Shown one piece after another: positions 7,522 to 13,154 of a stretch of DNA of 13,154 nucleotides. The DNA is taken from the NCBI GenBank assembly GCA_020445045.1, contig JAGRHI010000288.1, positions 521 to 13,674 of the forward strand, in the 5' to 3' direction. This DNA is from Candidatus Competibacteraceae bacterium. GTDB taxonomy: Bacteria; Pseudomonadota; Gammaproteobacteria; Competibacterales; Competibacteraceae. The notes beneath the pieces are model-generated. The model made no database searches, was not told the DNA's origin, and saw only the letters and a program-made list of their open reading frames with translations. Within the stretch, counting starts at the first letter, position 1; every line of letters begins with the position of its first letter. A program made the position numbers and the translations under genes.

Positions 7522-7542
7522 GGTCCTGGGTCCGGCAGGACC
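7522..7542 (+). promoter_or_regulatory. Hairpin in the pepA leader
   Basis: GGTCCTG (7522-7528) and CAGGACC (7536-7542) form a perfect 7-bp stem with a 7-nt loop, ending 33 nt before the pepA ATG and 18 nt before its Shine-Dalgarno sequence. No T-run follows, so it is not terminator-like. Function is unknown. Confidence 0.45.
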
Positions 7543-7575
7543 CATCACCCTTTCAACCTCGGAGGAAGTCCGCCG

Positions 7576-9102
7576 ATGGAATTTACGGTCAAGAGCGGCA
7601 ATCCAGAAAAACAGCGCACCGCCTGCCTGGTGCTGGGCGTTTACGAATCCCGGCGGCTGACCGCGGCCGCCGAGCAATTCGATACGGCCCATGGTGGCTA
7701 TCTCGGCAACTTGCTGCGTCGCGGCGACCTGGAGGGTAAATTGGGTCAGTCGTTGCTCCTGTTCAACGTCCCCGAGGCGCTGTGCGATCGGGTGCTGCTG
7801 GTGGGCTGCGGTCGGGAACGCGATCTGGACGACCGGCGTTTTCGCCAGATGCTGGTCCATGCCGCGACGGTCCTCAACGAGACCGGAGCCACCGAAGCGG
7901 TATTGTATCTGACGGATCTCGCGGTCAAGGGCCGCGATCTCAACTGGAAGATCCGTCAGGCGGTCGAAGTGGTCGAGGAGTCACAGTATCGATTCGACGT
8001 CCATAAGAGCAAAAAGGATACTCCGCGCCGCGCCTTGCGCAAGATTATACTCAGCGTGCCCGGCCGGCGGGAACTGCCGGGTGGCGAACAGGCGGTGCGC
8101 GAGGGGATTGCGATCGGCTCCGGCGTCAAGTTCGCCAAGGATTTGGCCAACATGGCGCCCAATTTCTGTACGCCGACCTATCTGGCCGAACAGGCTCAGT
8201 TGCTGGCGCGGGAGTTCCCGGCCATCCAGACCGAGGTGTTGGAGGAGGCCGACATGGAAGAGATGGGCATGGGGGCCTTGTTGTCGGTGACGCGCGGTAG
8301 TGCCCAGCCGGCCAAGCTGATCCGCATGGATTACCGACGAGGGGCCGCGGCGGGAAAACCCTATGTGCTGGTGGGCAAGGGGGTGACCTTCGATAGCGGT
8401 GGCATCTCGCTCAAGCCGGGCGAGGGCATGGATGAGATGAAGTTCGACATGTGTGGCGCGGCCAGCGTGTTGGGAGCCCTGCGGGCCTGCGCCGAGCTGG
8501 ATCTGCCGCTGAACGTGACCGGTCTGATTCCGACGGTGGAGAACATGCCGGGCGGGCGAGCCAGTCGGCCGAGTGACGTGGTGACCAGCCTGTCCGGTCA
8601 GACCATCGAGATTCTCAATACCGATGCCGAAGGCCGCTTGATCCTCTGCGATGCCTTGACTTATGCCGAGCGGGATGAACCGGCGGCGGTCATCGATATC
8701 GCGACCCTGACCGGAGCCTGCATCGTCGCGCTGGGTCGGCATCCCCATGGCCTGTTCAGCAATCATCCGCCGCTGGCCCACGCGCTCACCGCCGCGGGCC
8801 ATGCCGCGTACGATCGGGCGTGGGAACTGCCATTGTGGGAAGATTATCAGGAAGGACTGGATAGCAATTTCGCCGACATGGCCAATGTGGCCGGCAATCG
8901 GGATGGCGGTGCGATTATCGCCGCTTGTTTCCTGTCCCGCTTCACCAAGAAATACCATTGGGCGCATTTGGATGTGGCCGGTACCGCCAATAAGACCGGC
9001 AAGGCCAAAGGGGCCACGGGGCGGCCGGTGCCCTTGCTGACTCAGTTCCTGCTGGATCGGGCGGCTGAAGTGGAGCCAGAAGATGGGCATGTCGCGCATT
9101 GA
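7576..9102 (+). CDS. pepA: Cytosol (leucyl) aminopeptidase PepA, M17 family
   Basis: 508 residues (E. coli PepA is 503). The start at 7576 has GGAGGAA at 7561-7567, 8 nt upstream, and gives the family N-terminus MEFTVKSGNPEKQ; the open frame reaches 58 codons further up but without family sequence or a ribosome site. The catalytic domain carries every expected residue: K268, D273, K280, D291, D350, E352 and R354, within VGKGVTFDSGGISLKPG and the M17 signature NTDAEGRL (348-355). These match E. coli numbering with a constant shift of two. The enzyme is a cytoplasmic homohexamer with two metal ions that removes N-terminal residues from peptides. In E. coli it is also a DNA-binding accessory factor for Xer recombination and carAB control; whether that applies here cannot be seen. 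It overlaps holC by 20 nt. Confidence 0.97.
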   Translation: MEFTVKSGNPEKQRTACLVLGVYESRRLTAAAEQFDTAHGGYLGNLLRRGDLEGKLGQSLLLFNVPEALCDRVLLVGCGRERDLDDRRFRQMLVHAATVLNETGATEAVLYLTDLAVKGRDLNWKIRQAVEVVEESQYRFDVHKSKKDTPRRALRKIILSVPGRRELPGGEQAVREGIAIGSGVKFAKDLANMAPNFCTPTYLAEQAQLLAREFPAIQTEVLEEADMEEMGMGALLSVTRGSAQPAKLIRMDYRRGAAAGKPYVLVGKGVTFDSGGISLKPGEGMDEMKFDMCGAASVLGALRACAELDLPLNVTGLIPTVENMPGGRASRPSDVVTSLSGQTIEILNTDAEGRLILCDALTYAERDEPAAVIDIATLTGACIVALGRHPHGLFSNHPPLAHALTAAGHAAYDRAWELPLWEDYQEGLDSNFADMANVAGNRDGGAIIAACFLSRFTKKYHWAHLDVAGTANKTGKAKGATGRPVPLLTQFLLDRAAEVEPEDGHVAH

Positions 9103-9514
9103 TTTCTATGTACTGCCCGACCAAAAGGAGAATGGTCGGGCGCTGCTGGCCTGCCGGTTGGCGGACAAGGCGTATGGCCTCGGCCATACCGTCTATCTTT
9201 TCACCGCGTCCGAGGCGCGGGCGACGGCGCTGGACGATCTGTTGTGGACCTTCCGGCAAGACAGCTTCGTGCCGCACGAGCGCTATCCGTTGGTGGGGGA
9301 AGAGGGTTCGCCGGTGCTGGTCGGCACGGCCGCGCCGACGACGGTGGAGGCGCAGGTGCTGATCAATCTGGCCGATGCCTTGCCCGAAGGTTTCGAGCGT
9401 TTTCAGCGAGTAGTGGAACTGGTGGACCAGCATCCCGAGGTACTGGCGCAATCGCGCGAACGATTCCGGCAGTACCGCGAGCGAGGTTGTCCGCTGGAGA
9501 CGCATAAGTTGTAG
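9083..9514 (+). CDS. holC: DNA polymerase III chi subunit HolC
   Basis: 143 residues, typical of chi. The N-terminal strand SRIDFYVL, ACRLADKAYGLGHTVYLF, and the family signature ALDDLLWTFRQDSFVPHERY (about 50-69) are all present. Chi bridges the clamp-loader (via psi, HolD) and single-strand binding protein during replication. The ATG at 9083 was chosen because GGAG (9072-9075) lies 7 nt upstream; the in-frame ATG at 9089 is possible and would drop two residues. It starts inside pepA, so the pair is an operon. In most gammaproteobacteria valS follows holC; here the next kilobase holds only transposase fragments. Confidence 0.95.
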   Translation: MGMSRIDFYVLPDQKENGRALLACRLADKAYGLGHTVYLFTASEARATALDDLLWTFRQDSFVPHERYPLVGEEGSPVLVGTAAPTTVEAQVLINLADALPEGFERFQRVVELVDQHPEVLAQSRERFRQYRERGCPLETHKL

Positions 9515-9590
9515 CGGCGAGATCAAAGAGTTCGCACTGGATGGCTTGTACTCTATTCAATAGGCTATCCGGCTTCGGGTTAGTGTGCTG

Positions 9591-9622
9591 CCGTATAACT
9601 CAACCGTTGGGAAGTTATACGG
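9591..9622. repeat. Perfect 10-bp inverted repeat downstream of holC
   Basis: CCGTATAACT (9591-9600) and AGTTATACGG (9613-9622) are exact reverse complements around a 12-nt loop; the loop holds a small CAAC/GTTG dyad. It is 77 nt after the holC stop. The stem is AT-rich and only AAACTTTA follows, so a standard intrinsic terminator is unlikely. It could be a factor-binding site, a remnant mobile-element end, or a stabilising 3' hairpin. Confidence 0.6.
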
Positions 9623-9778
9623 AAACTTTATAATCATTTGTTCAACGAGACAACTTATTGATTACTAATAAATAATTGACAAACGCGAAAATATGCCAAA
9701 GAGCGTAACCGCTAACGCGAACACGCAAATGCTTTTCCCACCTTTTCAATTTTAAATCAGCAAGTTGCGCATGAACTA

Positions 9779-9818
9779 GAAGTTCCGCCCGACTTCGCTT
9801 CGCTCGCCGGCGAACTTC
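9779..9818. repeat. GC-rich imperfect inverted repeat in the AT-rich gap
   Basis: GAAGTTCCGCC (9779-9789) pairs with GGCGAACTTC (9809-9818) as a 10-bp stem with one bulged C, around a 19-nt loop carrying short TTCGC repeats. It forms a GC island in AT-rich DNA. It might be a small palindromic repeat or a decayed recombination site; only the dyad itself is certain. Confidence 0.5.
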
Positions 9819-9910
9819 GTGCTAGGTGTCCCCAGAAACTGATACCAAGTCCCGATTTGTGGGAGGCTGCTTTCTATGATAACAGATTGAAGAAAATATA
9901 AAATCTGCTA

Positions 9911-10258
9911 TAGCGAAAGATCAATACCTATCGGGAAATGGTATTAGACATTGGTCTGGTCCATCACCGCTTACCGGAACGCATCCGCGCCCACGCCACC
10001 CTCTGTTTCATGGCCCTGATCCTCCACCGGGTGATGCGCATGAAGTTGAAGGCAGCCCACAGCCCGTATTCCCCGGAACGCGCGCTTGCCAGCCTGCGAC
10101 GTATTCGGGCGCACCGGGTCCGCGTCAATGGGGAAACACCGATAACCGGCCTCTCCACCCTCACCGACGAACACGCACAGGTTTTTCAAGCATTCAACAT
10201 CAAAAAACCAACCGCCACTTCGCAACTCGCCCTTTTGTGGTGGAGCGTTTTTAAATAA
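9911..10258 (+). pseudogene. C-terminal remnant of an IS4/IS1634-type (DDE_Tnp_1) transposase
   Basis: The frame opens after a TAG at 9911-9913 and runs ~115 codons (first ATG 9938). The segment HHRLPERIRAHATLCFMALI, then HRVMRMKLKAAHSPYSPERALASLRRI, is the characteristic C-terminal end of DDE transposases of this group, in which an R/K-P-V-(Y/F)-H-R-L-P-(E/D)-R-I-R-A-H motif is followed by a hydrophobic helix. The RNase H-like core with the DDE triad, which needs ~300 residues upstream, is missing, so the gene is a stump and cannot encode an active enzyme. The last residues (WWSVFK) probably extend past the original stop. Superfamily assignment is from recall of the motif; the exact IS family is uncertain. 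Confidence 0.75.
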
Positions 10259-10300
10259 CTATAAATAAAAACAGTAACTTATAGAATTAACTGCGGAACT

Positions 10301-10553
10301 CGGGTGGTCCGCCACCGCCCGGGTCCGGTGTCCGCGGATGCAGGGGGTTTCGTAATAGCGATGCTTCACCACCCACAAGGTCAGACCCGGCGCCACCGGA
10401 TTACCCCAGTGCGGATCCACCGATTGAAAGCCGGTGTAGGCGATCGCACCCGCCGAGTTCAGGGTTTGGCCACAGCCCACGCAGACCGTCGGGTAATGCG
10501 CTTGTTCCTGATTTCCCTTTCGGAGGAAAGTCGACGGTGAGGGGTGTGAACGA
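10301..10553 (-). pseudogene. Internal fragment of an IS66-family transposase (zinc-finger region)
   Basis: Read on the minus strand from ~10553 to 10301, the frame gives YPTVCVGCGQTL, then IAYTGFQSVD, PGLTLWVVKHRYYETPC and RGHRTRA. This is the zinc-finger-like region near the N-terminus of IS66-type TnpC transposases (C-x-x-C ... C-x-C-G-H-x-T-R). In the second half the family C-x-C-G-H reads C-I-R-G-H, so one metal-binding cysteine is lost. Both the N-terminal leader and the large catalytic domain are missing, so this is a dead fragment of about 85 codons. It abuts the stop of the membrane-protein gene at 10554 and ends near AT-rich DNA at ~10300. The family is probable. Confidence 0.7.
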
Positions 10554-11387
10554 CTACGTTTGCCACTCGGTGGTGAGTTCGACGATCTCCTCGTTCTCGA
10601 CGCCGCCCTGAAACACATCGTTCCAGGCCACGTACAGCAGCGCGCCCAGATAGACCGGCAGCGGCAGCGCCAGCACTTGGGCGGGGATGAAAAAAAAACC
10701 GAAGAACGGCAGCGCCACCAGCACCAGGCCAGCCAGACCCAGCACCGGAAACAGCCACGGATTGAGCTGCATGGCCAGCGCGCTATGCCGCCAGCAGGCC
10801 GACAGCGGTAGTTCGCGGAACAATTTCAGTGGGATGGCAAACCAGGTGAGCAGTACCTGCAAAACCAGTAGCATGCCGCCCAGCACGCTAAGCTGCGTCC
10901 CCAACACGGTGCTGGCCACGCCGAAGGCCGTTGGCGGCATTCCGGGCGCGTCGTCGGCCAGGAGGGCGAGATCCGCCGGCAGCAGTTGATCCTGTGCCCA
11001 GTAGATCACCAGATAGCCCTGCAACAGCAGCACGAACAGAAACAGGCTGGTCTTGCCCAGCGCCTTGAGGGCGGTCCGGTTGAACAGTTGCCGGGGCGCT
11101 GGCGGTTGCTTGCGGTTGGCGGCGCGGGCCAGAGCGCAGGCTAGCGTCACCGTCAGGCTCAACGGTAGGCCGTAGCAGAATACGGTGGCGATCAGCGTGA
11201 CCCAGGCGCCCAGCGGCGGCAGCCACCAGTGCCAGATCGGCAACGCCAGCAACAAGGCGCTGCCAGCCGGCGCGAACAGGGCCACGACCACGAACAGCCA
11301 CGGCCGCCGCCGCATCAACCGCCAAGCCTGTATCAGCCAGTCCCAACCATCGCGCGGCGCCAGCACCCGCGGCCCGAAACCTCGCAT
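10554..11387 (-). CDS. Polytopic membrane protein of unknown function
   Basis: 277 residues from the ATG at 11387; a GTG two codons upstream (11393) is possible. A GGGA lies 8 nt before the ATG on the minus strand. I see a cytoplasmic N-terminus with DGWDWLIQAWRLMRRRPWLF, a pattern like the start of BPSS1780/DUF-type membrane proteins, and about six hydrophobic segments near residues 32-50, 56-86, 115-130, 160-190, 210-235 and 240-255. An acidic C-terminus (NEEIVELTTEW) follows. No catalytic or transporter motif is recognised. It is divergent from gmk by 236 nt. Its stop borders the IS66 fragment, so its last residues may have been altered by the insertion. A nine-base T run in the coding strand (10690-10698) encodes F-F-F near the C-terminus. 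Confidence 0.7.
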   Translation of the reverse strand: MRGFGPRVLAPRDGWDWLIQAWRLMRRRPWLFVVVALFAPAGSALLLALPIWHWWLPPLGAWVTLIATVFCYGLPLSLTVTLACALARAANRKQPPAPRQLFNRTALKALGKTSLFLFVLLLQGYLVIYWAQDQLLPADLALLADDAPGMPPTAFGVASTVLGTQLSVLGGMLLVLQVLLTWFAIPLKLFRELPLSACWRHSALAMQLNPWLFPVLGLAGLVLVALPFFGFFFIPAQVLALPLPVYLGALLYVAWNDVFQGGVENEEIVELTTEWQT

Positions 11388-11393
11388 GTCCAC

Positions 11394-11623
11394 CGTCCCA
11401 TTGGAAAGTCAGCACGGCTAGTTTAACGTGGACGGCCACGGCACACAGCATTCATGATGCTCGGTAGTCTCCGGCGACGCCCGCGCGGGCTTTGATCCGG
11501 GCCGGATTCATGACATCATCCCCACGCATACTCCAAGCAAGCCGGGATTCGCTCCGCTTGCGCGCCTGACGCCGGCTCCGAACGATGCGCCAATTTTCAC
11601 GGTCCAAAGTCGATGAGTTTGAA
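11394..11623. promoter_or_regulatory. Divergent spacer between the membrane protein and gmk, with candidate gmk promoter
   Basis: 230 bp without a gene. For gmk, TTGATC (11492-11497) and CATCAT (11514-11519) have 16-nt spacing and four consensus matches each, a weak candidate. For the minus-strand gene a TAAACT (11425-11420) could be a -10 element but lacks a -35. Two small palindromes are present: GCCCGCGCGGGC (11479-11490) and ATCCG-GGC-CGGAT (11495-11507). No yicC-like gene or remnant is seen, although yicC lies near gmk in many relatives. Confidence 0.35.
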
Positions 11624-12238
11624 ATGAACGCCGGAACCCTGTACATCGTTGCCGCCCCCTCTGGAGCGGGCAAAACCAGCTTGGTCAAAAGCCTGGTGGA
11701 AACCACGCCGGATGTCGTCGTCTCGGTTTCCCATACCACTCGGCCGCGCCGTCCCGGCGAGCGCGATGGCGTCCACTACCACTTCGTGTCCCCCGACGCC
11801 TTTGCCAGGATGATCGCCGAGGATGCGTTCCTGGAACAGGCTCAGGTATTCGGCCACCGCTACGGTACCAGCCGCGCCGCGGTCATGTCCCAGTTGCAAG
11901 CCGGACGGGATGTGGTCCTGGAAATCGACTGGCAGGGCGCTCGCCAAGTGCGGGCCCTGTGGCCGGACAGCGCGACGATTTTCATTTTGCCGCCATCCCG
12001 GCAAGCTTTGCGCGAGCGTCTCGCGGGGCGTGGTCAGGATGGCCCCGAAGTCATCGAACAGCGCATGGCGGCGGCACTGAACGAACTATCGCACTACGCC
12101 GAGTTCGATTATTTGGTGGTTAACGACCAATTCGCGGTGGCGCTGGACGCGCTGCGTGCCATCGTGATCGCCCAACGCCAGCGTCGGGTGGCGCAACTTG
12201 GGCGGCAACGGGAACTGCTTCAGTCGCTGTTGTCTTAA
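11624..12238 (+). CDS. gmk: Guanylate kinase
   Basis: 204 residues from ATG 11624 (E. coli Gmk has 207). This start gives MNAGTLYIVAAPSGAGKTS, aligning with the family N-terminus; the upstream in-frame ATG at 11585 would add 13 residues with no family match. The P-loop is A11-PSGAGK-T18. The GMP-binding segment SHTTRPRRPGERDGVHYHF (36-54) and the lid/Walker-B region VVLEIDWQGARQV (97-109) are complete. It phosphorylates GMP/dGMP with ATP to GDP/dGDP in the cytoplasm. The Shine-Dalgarno sequence is weak (GAG at 11615-11617). Followed by rpoZ and spoT, the classical gmk-rpoZ-spoT order linking guanine nucleotide supply, RNA polymerase and ppGpp. Confidence 0.97.
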   Translation: MNAGTLYIVAAPSGAGKTSLVKSLVETTPDVVVSVSHTTRPRRPGERDGVHYHFVSPDAFARMIAEDAFLEQAQVFGHRYGTSRAAVMSQLQAGRDVVLEIDWQGARQVRALWPDSATIFILPPSRQALRERLAGRGQDGPEVIEQRMAAALNELSHYAEFDYLVVNDQFAVALDALRAIVIAQRQRRVAQLGRQRELLQSLLS

Positions 12239-12265
12239 TGAGTTGTCTTAATTCGTTGTTTTAAC
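12229..12265 (+). repeat. Three-copy 13-bp tandem repeat across the gmk stop
   Basis: GTTGTCTTAATGA (12229), GTTGTCTTAATTC (12242) and GTTGTTTTAACTA (12255) recur at exactly 13-bp spacing; the first two share 11 bases in a row, the third shares 9 of those 11. The gmk TAA (12236-12238) lies in copy one. Copies two and three occupy the likely rpoZ promoter. Confidence 0.8.
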
Positions 12266-12271
12266 TAATAT
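12243..12271 (+). promoter_or_regulatory. Candidate rpoZ promoter
   Basis: TTGTCT (12243-12248) and TAATAT (12266-12271) are spaced by 17 nt, each matching four of six consensus bases, in an AT-rich patch 45 nt before the rpoZ ATG. An alternative -10, TATACT at 12269-12274, is closer to consensus but badly spaced from that -35. Inference only. Confidence 0.4.
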
Positions 12272-12315
12272 ACTCGATCCCCACTTTCGATATTGAACCC
12301 GGAGCAATTGCCGAC

Positions 12316-12585
12316 ATGGCTCGAATCACCGTTGAAGACTGTTTGGATCGGGTGGACAACCGCTTCGAACTGGTGCTGATCGCCGCGCGCCGCGCCCGCG
12401 ATCTGGCGCTGGGACGGGAAGCGCTGGTCCCCTGGGAAAACGACAAACCCACCGTCGTCGCGTTGCGGGAACTGGCCGAAGGCAAGATCGATCATCTGAT
12501 CCAGGAAAAATACCGCCAGATGCATGCCGCTCCCGAGGCCGAGTCGCCCGCCGCCCACGACGAGCCTCCGCCCGAGCCGGGCTGA
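12316..12585 (+). CDS. rpoZ: DNA-directed RNA polymerase omega subunit
   Basis: 89 residues, normal for omega. The N-terminal MARITVEDCLDRVDNRFELV, then LIAARRARDLALG and the VPWENDKPTVVALRELAEG motif are diagnostic. Omega helps assemble the beta' subunit and, in E. coli, contributes to the ppGpp-binding site 1 at the beta'-omega interface, which fits its place before spoT. The C-terminal ~20 residues are Pro/Glu/Ala-rich and probably disordered, as is common. GGAG at 12301-12304 lies 11 nt before the ATG. It is 77 nt after gmk and followed by spoT. Confidence 0.97.
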   Translation: MARITVEDCLDRVDNRFELVLIAARRARDLALGREALVPWENDKPTVVALRELAEGKIDHLIQEKYRQMHAAPEAESPAAHDEPPPEPG

Positions 12586-12621
12586 CAGCACCGGTTTCCA
12601 ACCTTTCAGGAGAACCCGATC

Positions 12622-13154
12622 TTGCTGAGCGCGACGTTGTGGGAAGTCCGGGACAACAGCCAGCCGTTGCGGAAACTGGCCGTCGACGACGAATGGCTGG
12701 ACGATTTGCGTCTGCGCATCGACGACCTCTGCGCCATCGCCAGCGAATACCTCGAACCGGAGCAGGTCGAGCGCTTGCGCGACGCCTGCGGCTTTGCCGC
12801 CGAGGCGCATTCCGGCATCTACCGCAAGAGCGGCGAACCTTACATCTTTCACCCGTTGGCGGTGGCCCGCATTCTCGCCAACGTCCGCTTCGACTACATC
12901 ACGCTGCAGGCGGCCTTGCTGCACGATGTCATCGAGGACACCCATTACAGCAAGGAGCAACTCAGCGCCCGCTTCGGACCGGAGGTCGCCGATCTGGTGG
13001 ACGGCGTCAGCAAGCTGACCCAGATTCAGTTCAACTCCAAATTGGAAGCGCAGGCCGAAAACTTCCGCAAGATGTTCCTGGCCATGGCCAAGGATCTGCG
13101 GGTGATCATGATCAAGCTGGCCGACCGCTTGCACAACATGCGCACTCTCGGCGC
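12622..13154 (+). CDS. spoT: Bifunctional (p)ppGpp synthetase/hydrolase SpoT, N-terminal part (3' truncated)
   Basis: 177 residues are visible before the window edge. The start is TTG at 12622: AGGAGA (12608-12613) sits 8 nt upstream and there is no in-frame ATG before the conserved domain. The region is the HD hydrolase domain: AHSGIYRKSGEPYIFHPLAVA (H77), the H101-D102 pair in ALLHDVIEDT, and IKLADRLHNMRTLG with D168 and N172. These metal/substrate residues are intact, which indicates a SpoT/Rel-type hydrolase and not RelA, whose HD site is degenerate. The synthetase, TGS and ACT domains would lie beyond the edge. It makes and removes ppGpp, the stringent-response alarmone. The rare TTG start suggests low translation. 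Context (gmk, rpoZ) confirms spoT. Confidence 0.96.
   Translation, partial: MLSATLWEVRDNSQPLRKLAVDDEWLDDLRLRIDDLCAIASEYLEPEQVERLRDACGFAAEAHSGIYRKSGEPYIFHPLAVARILANVRFDYITLQAALLHDVIEDTHYSKEQLSARFGPEVADLVDGVSKLTQIQFNSKLEAQAENFRKMFLAMAKDLRVIMIKLADRLHNMRTLG

Larger units (their letters stand above)
9515..9910. other. AT-rich intergenic stretch, no gene recognised
   Basis: About 400 bp with no credible reading frame on either strand. Composition changes sharply: by hand count 9661-9720 has 22 G/C in 60 and 9841-9900 has 23 in 60, against 39 in 60 at 9121-9180 in holC. It contains two inverted repeats (listed separately) and otherwise nothing I recognise; no tRNA, no valS remnant. The composition and position next to transposase fragments suggest acquired or decayed mobile DNA. 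Confidence 0.7.

Noticed and set aside
7402..7575. 58-codon N-terminal extension of pepA
   Set aside because: No ribosome site at 7402, no family similarity, while the ATG at 7576 has GGAGGAA at the right distance.
7981..9099. Long minus-strand open frame (372 codons) opposite pepA
   Set aside because: Shadow of pepA; low-complexity composition typical of antisense frames in GC-rich genes, with no domain motif.
9591..9622. Intrinsic terminator for pepA-holC
   Set aside because: The stem is AT-rich, the loop is 12 nt and no T-run follows.
12265..13134. Minus-strand open frame (289 codons) across rpoZ and spoT
   Set aside because: Covers two clearly identified genes on the plus strand and has no family features.
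1..13154. CRISPR array, tRNA or rRNA genes, toxin-antitoxin or phage genes
   Set aside because: No regularly spaced repeats, cloverleaf, rRNA signature or matching gene families were seen anywhere in the window.

Overview
The window looks like a chromosomal segment of a GC-rich gammaproteobacterium that is not an enteric. Evidence for this is the gene orders ntrX-trkA, pcm-like/rhodanese/tolC, RDD-lptG-lptF divergent from pepA-holC, and gmk-rpoZ-spoT, together with LptFG and TolC, which imply a Gram-negative envelope. I cannot name the genus from sequence alone. Almost everything here is conserved housekeeping. The one clearly accessory part is about 1 kb between holC and the gene cluster that holds gmk.

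Layout. 1-581: 3' end of an NtrC-family response regulator, most likely NtrX, followed 9 nt later by trkA (591-1970), the K+ uptake regulator. 2083-4588: a divergent isoaspartyl-methyltransferase-like gene, a single-domain rhodanese and the outer-membrane channel gene tolC. 4639-5166: an RDD-family membrane protein whose stop codon overlaps that of lptG, which runs the other way. 5163-7330 (minus): lptF-lptG, the membrane permeases of the LPS export machine, joined by a 4-nt ATGA overlap. 7576-9514: pepA-holC, transcribed away from lptF and overlapping by 20 nt.

9515-10553 holds no intact gene. It starts with an abruptly AT-rich stretch containing two inverted repeats. It continues with the C-terminal stump of an IS4/IS1634-type DDE transposase (plus strand) and the zinc-finger fragment of an IS66-type transposase (minus strand). 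valS, which usually follows holC in gammaproteobacteria, is absent at this position. The fragments look like an old insertion or rearrangement scar that now separates the pepA-holC block from the next one.

10554-11387 (minus) encodes a polytopic membrane protein I do not recognise with confidence. It is divergent from gmk-rpoZ-spoT (11624 to the window end): guanylate kinase, the RNA polymerase omega subunit and the (p)ppGpp synthetase/hydrolase, i.e. guanine nucleotide supply coupled to the stringent response. spoT runs off the right edge.

I did not find a convincing undescribed system. The observations most worth a second look are the scar, the loss of the catalytic T-I-S motif in the methyltransferase homologue, a three-copy 13-bp repeat across the gmk stop and the likely rpoZ promoter, and several strong hairpins in leaders or intergenic DNA. 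Promoter and hairpin calls were made by eye and are tentative.
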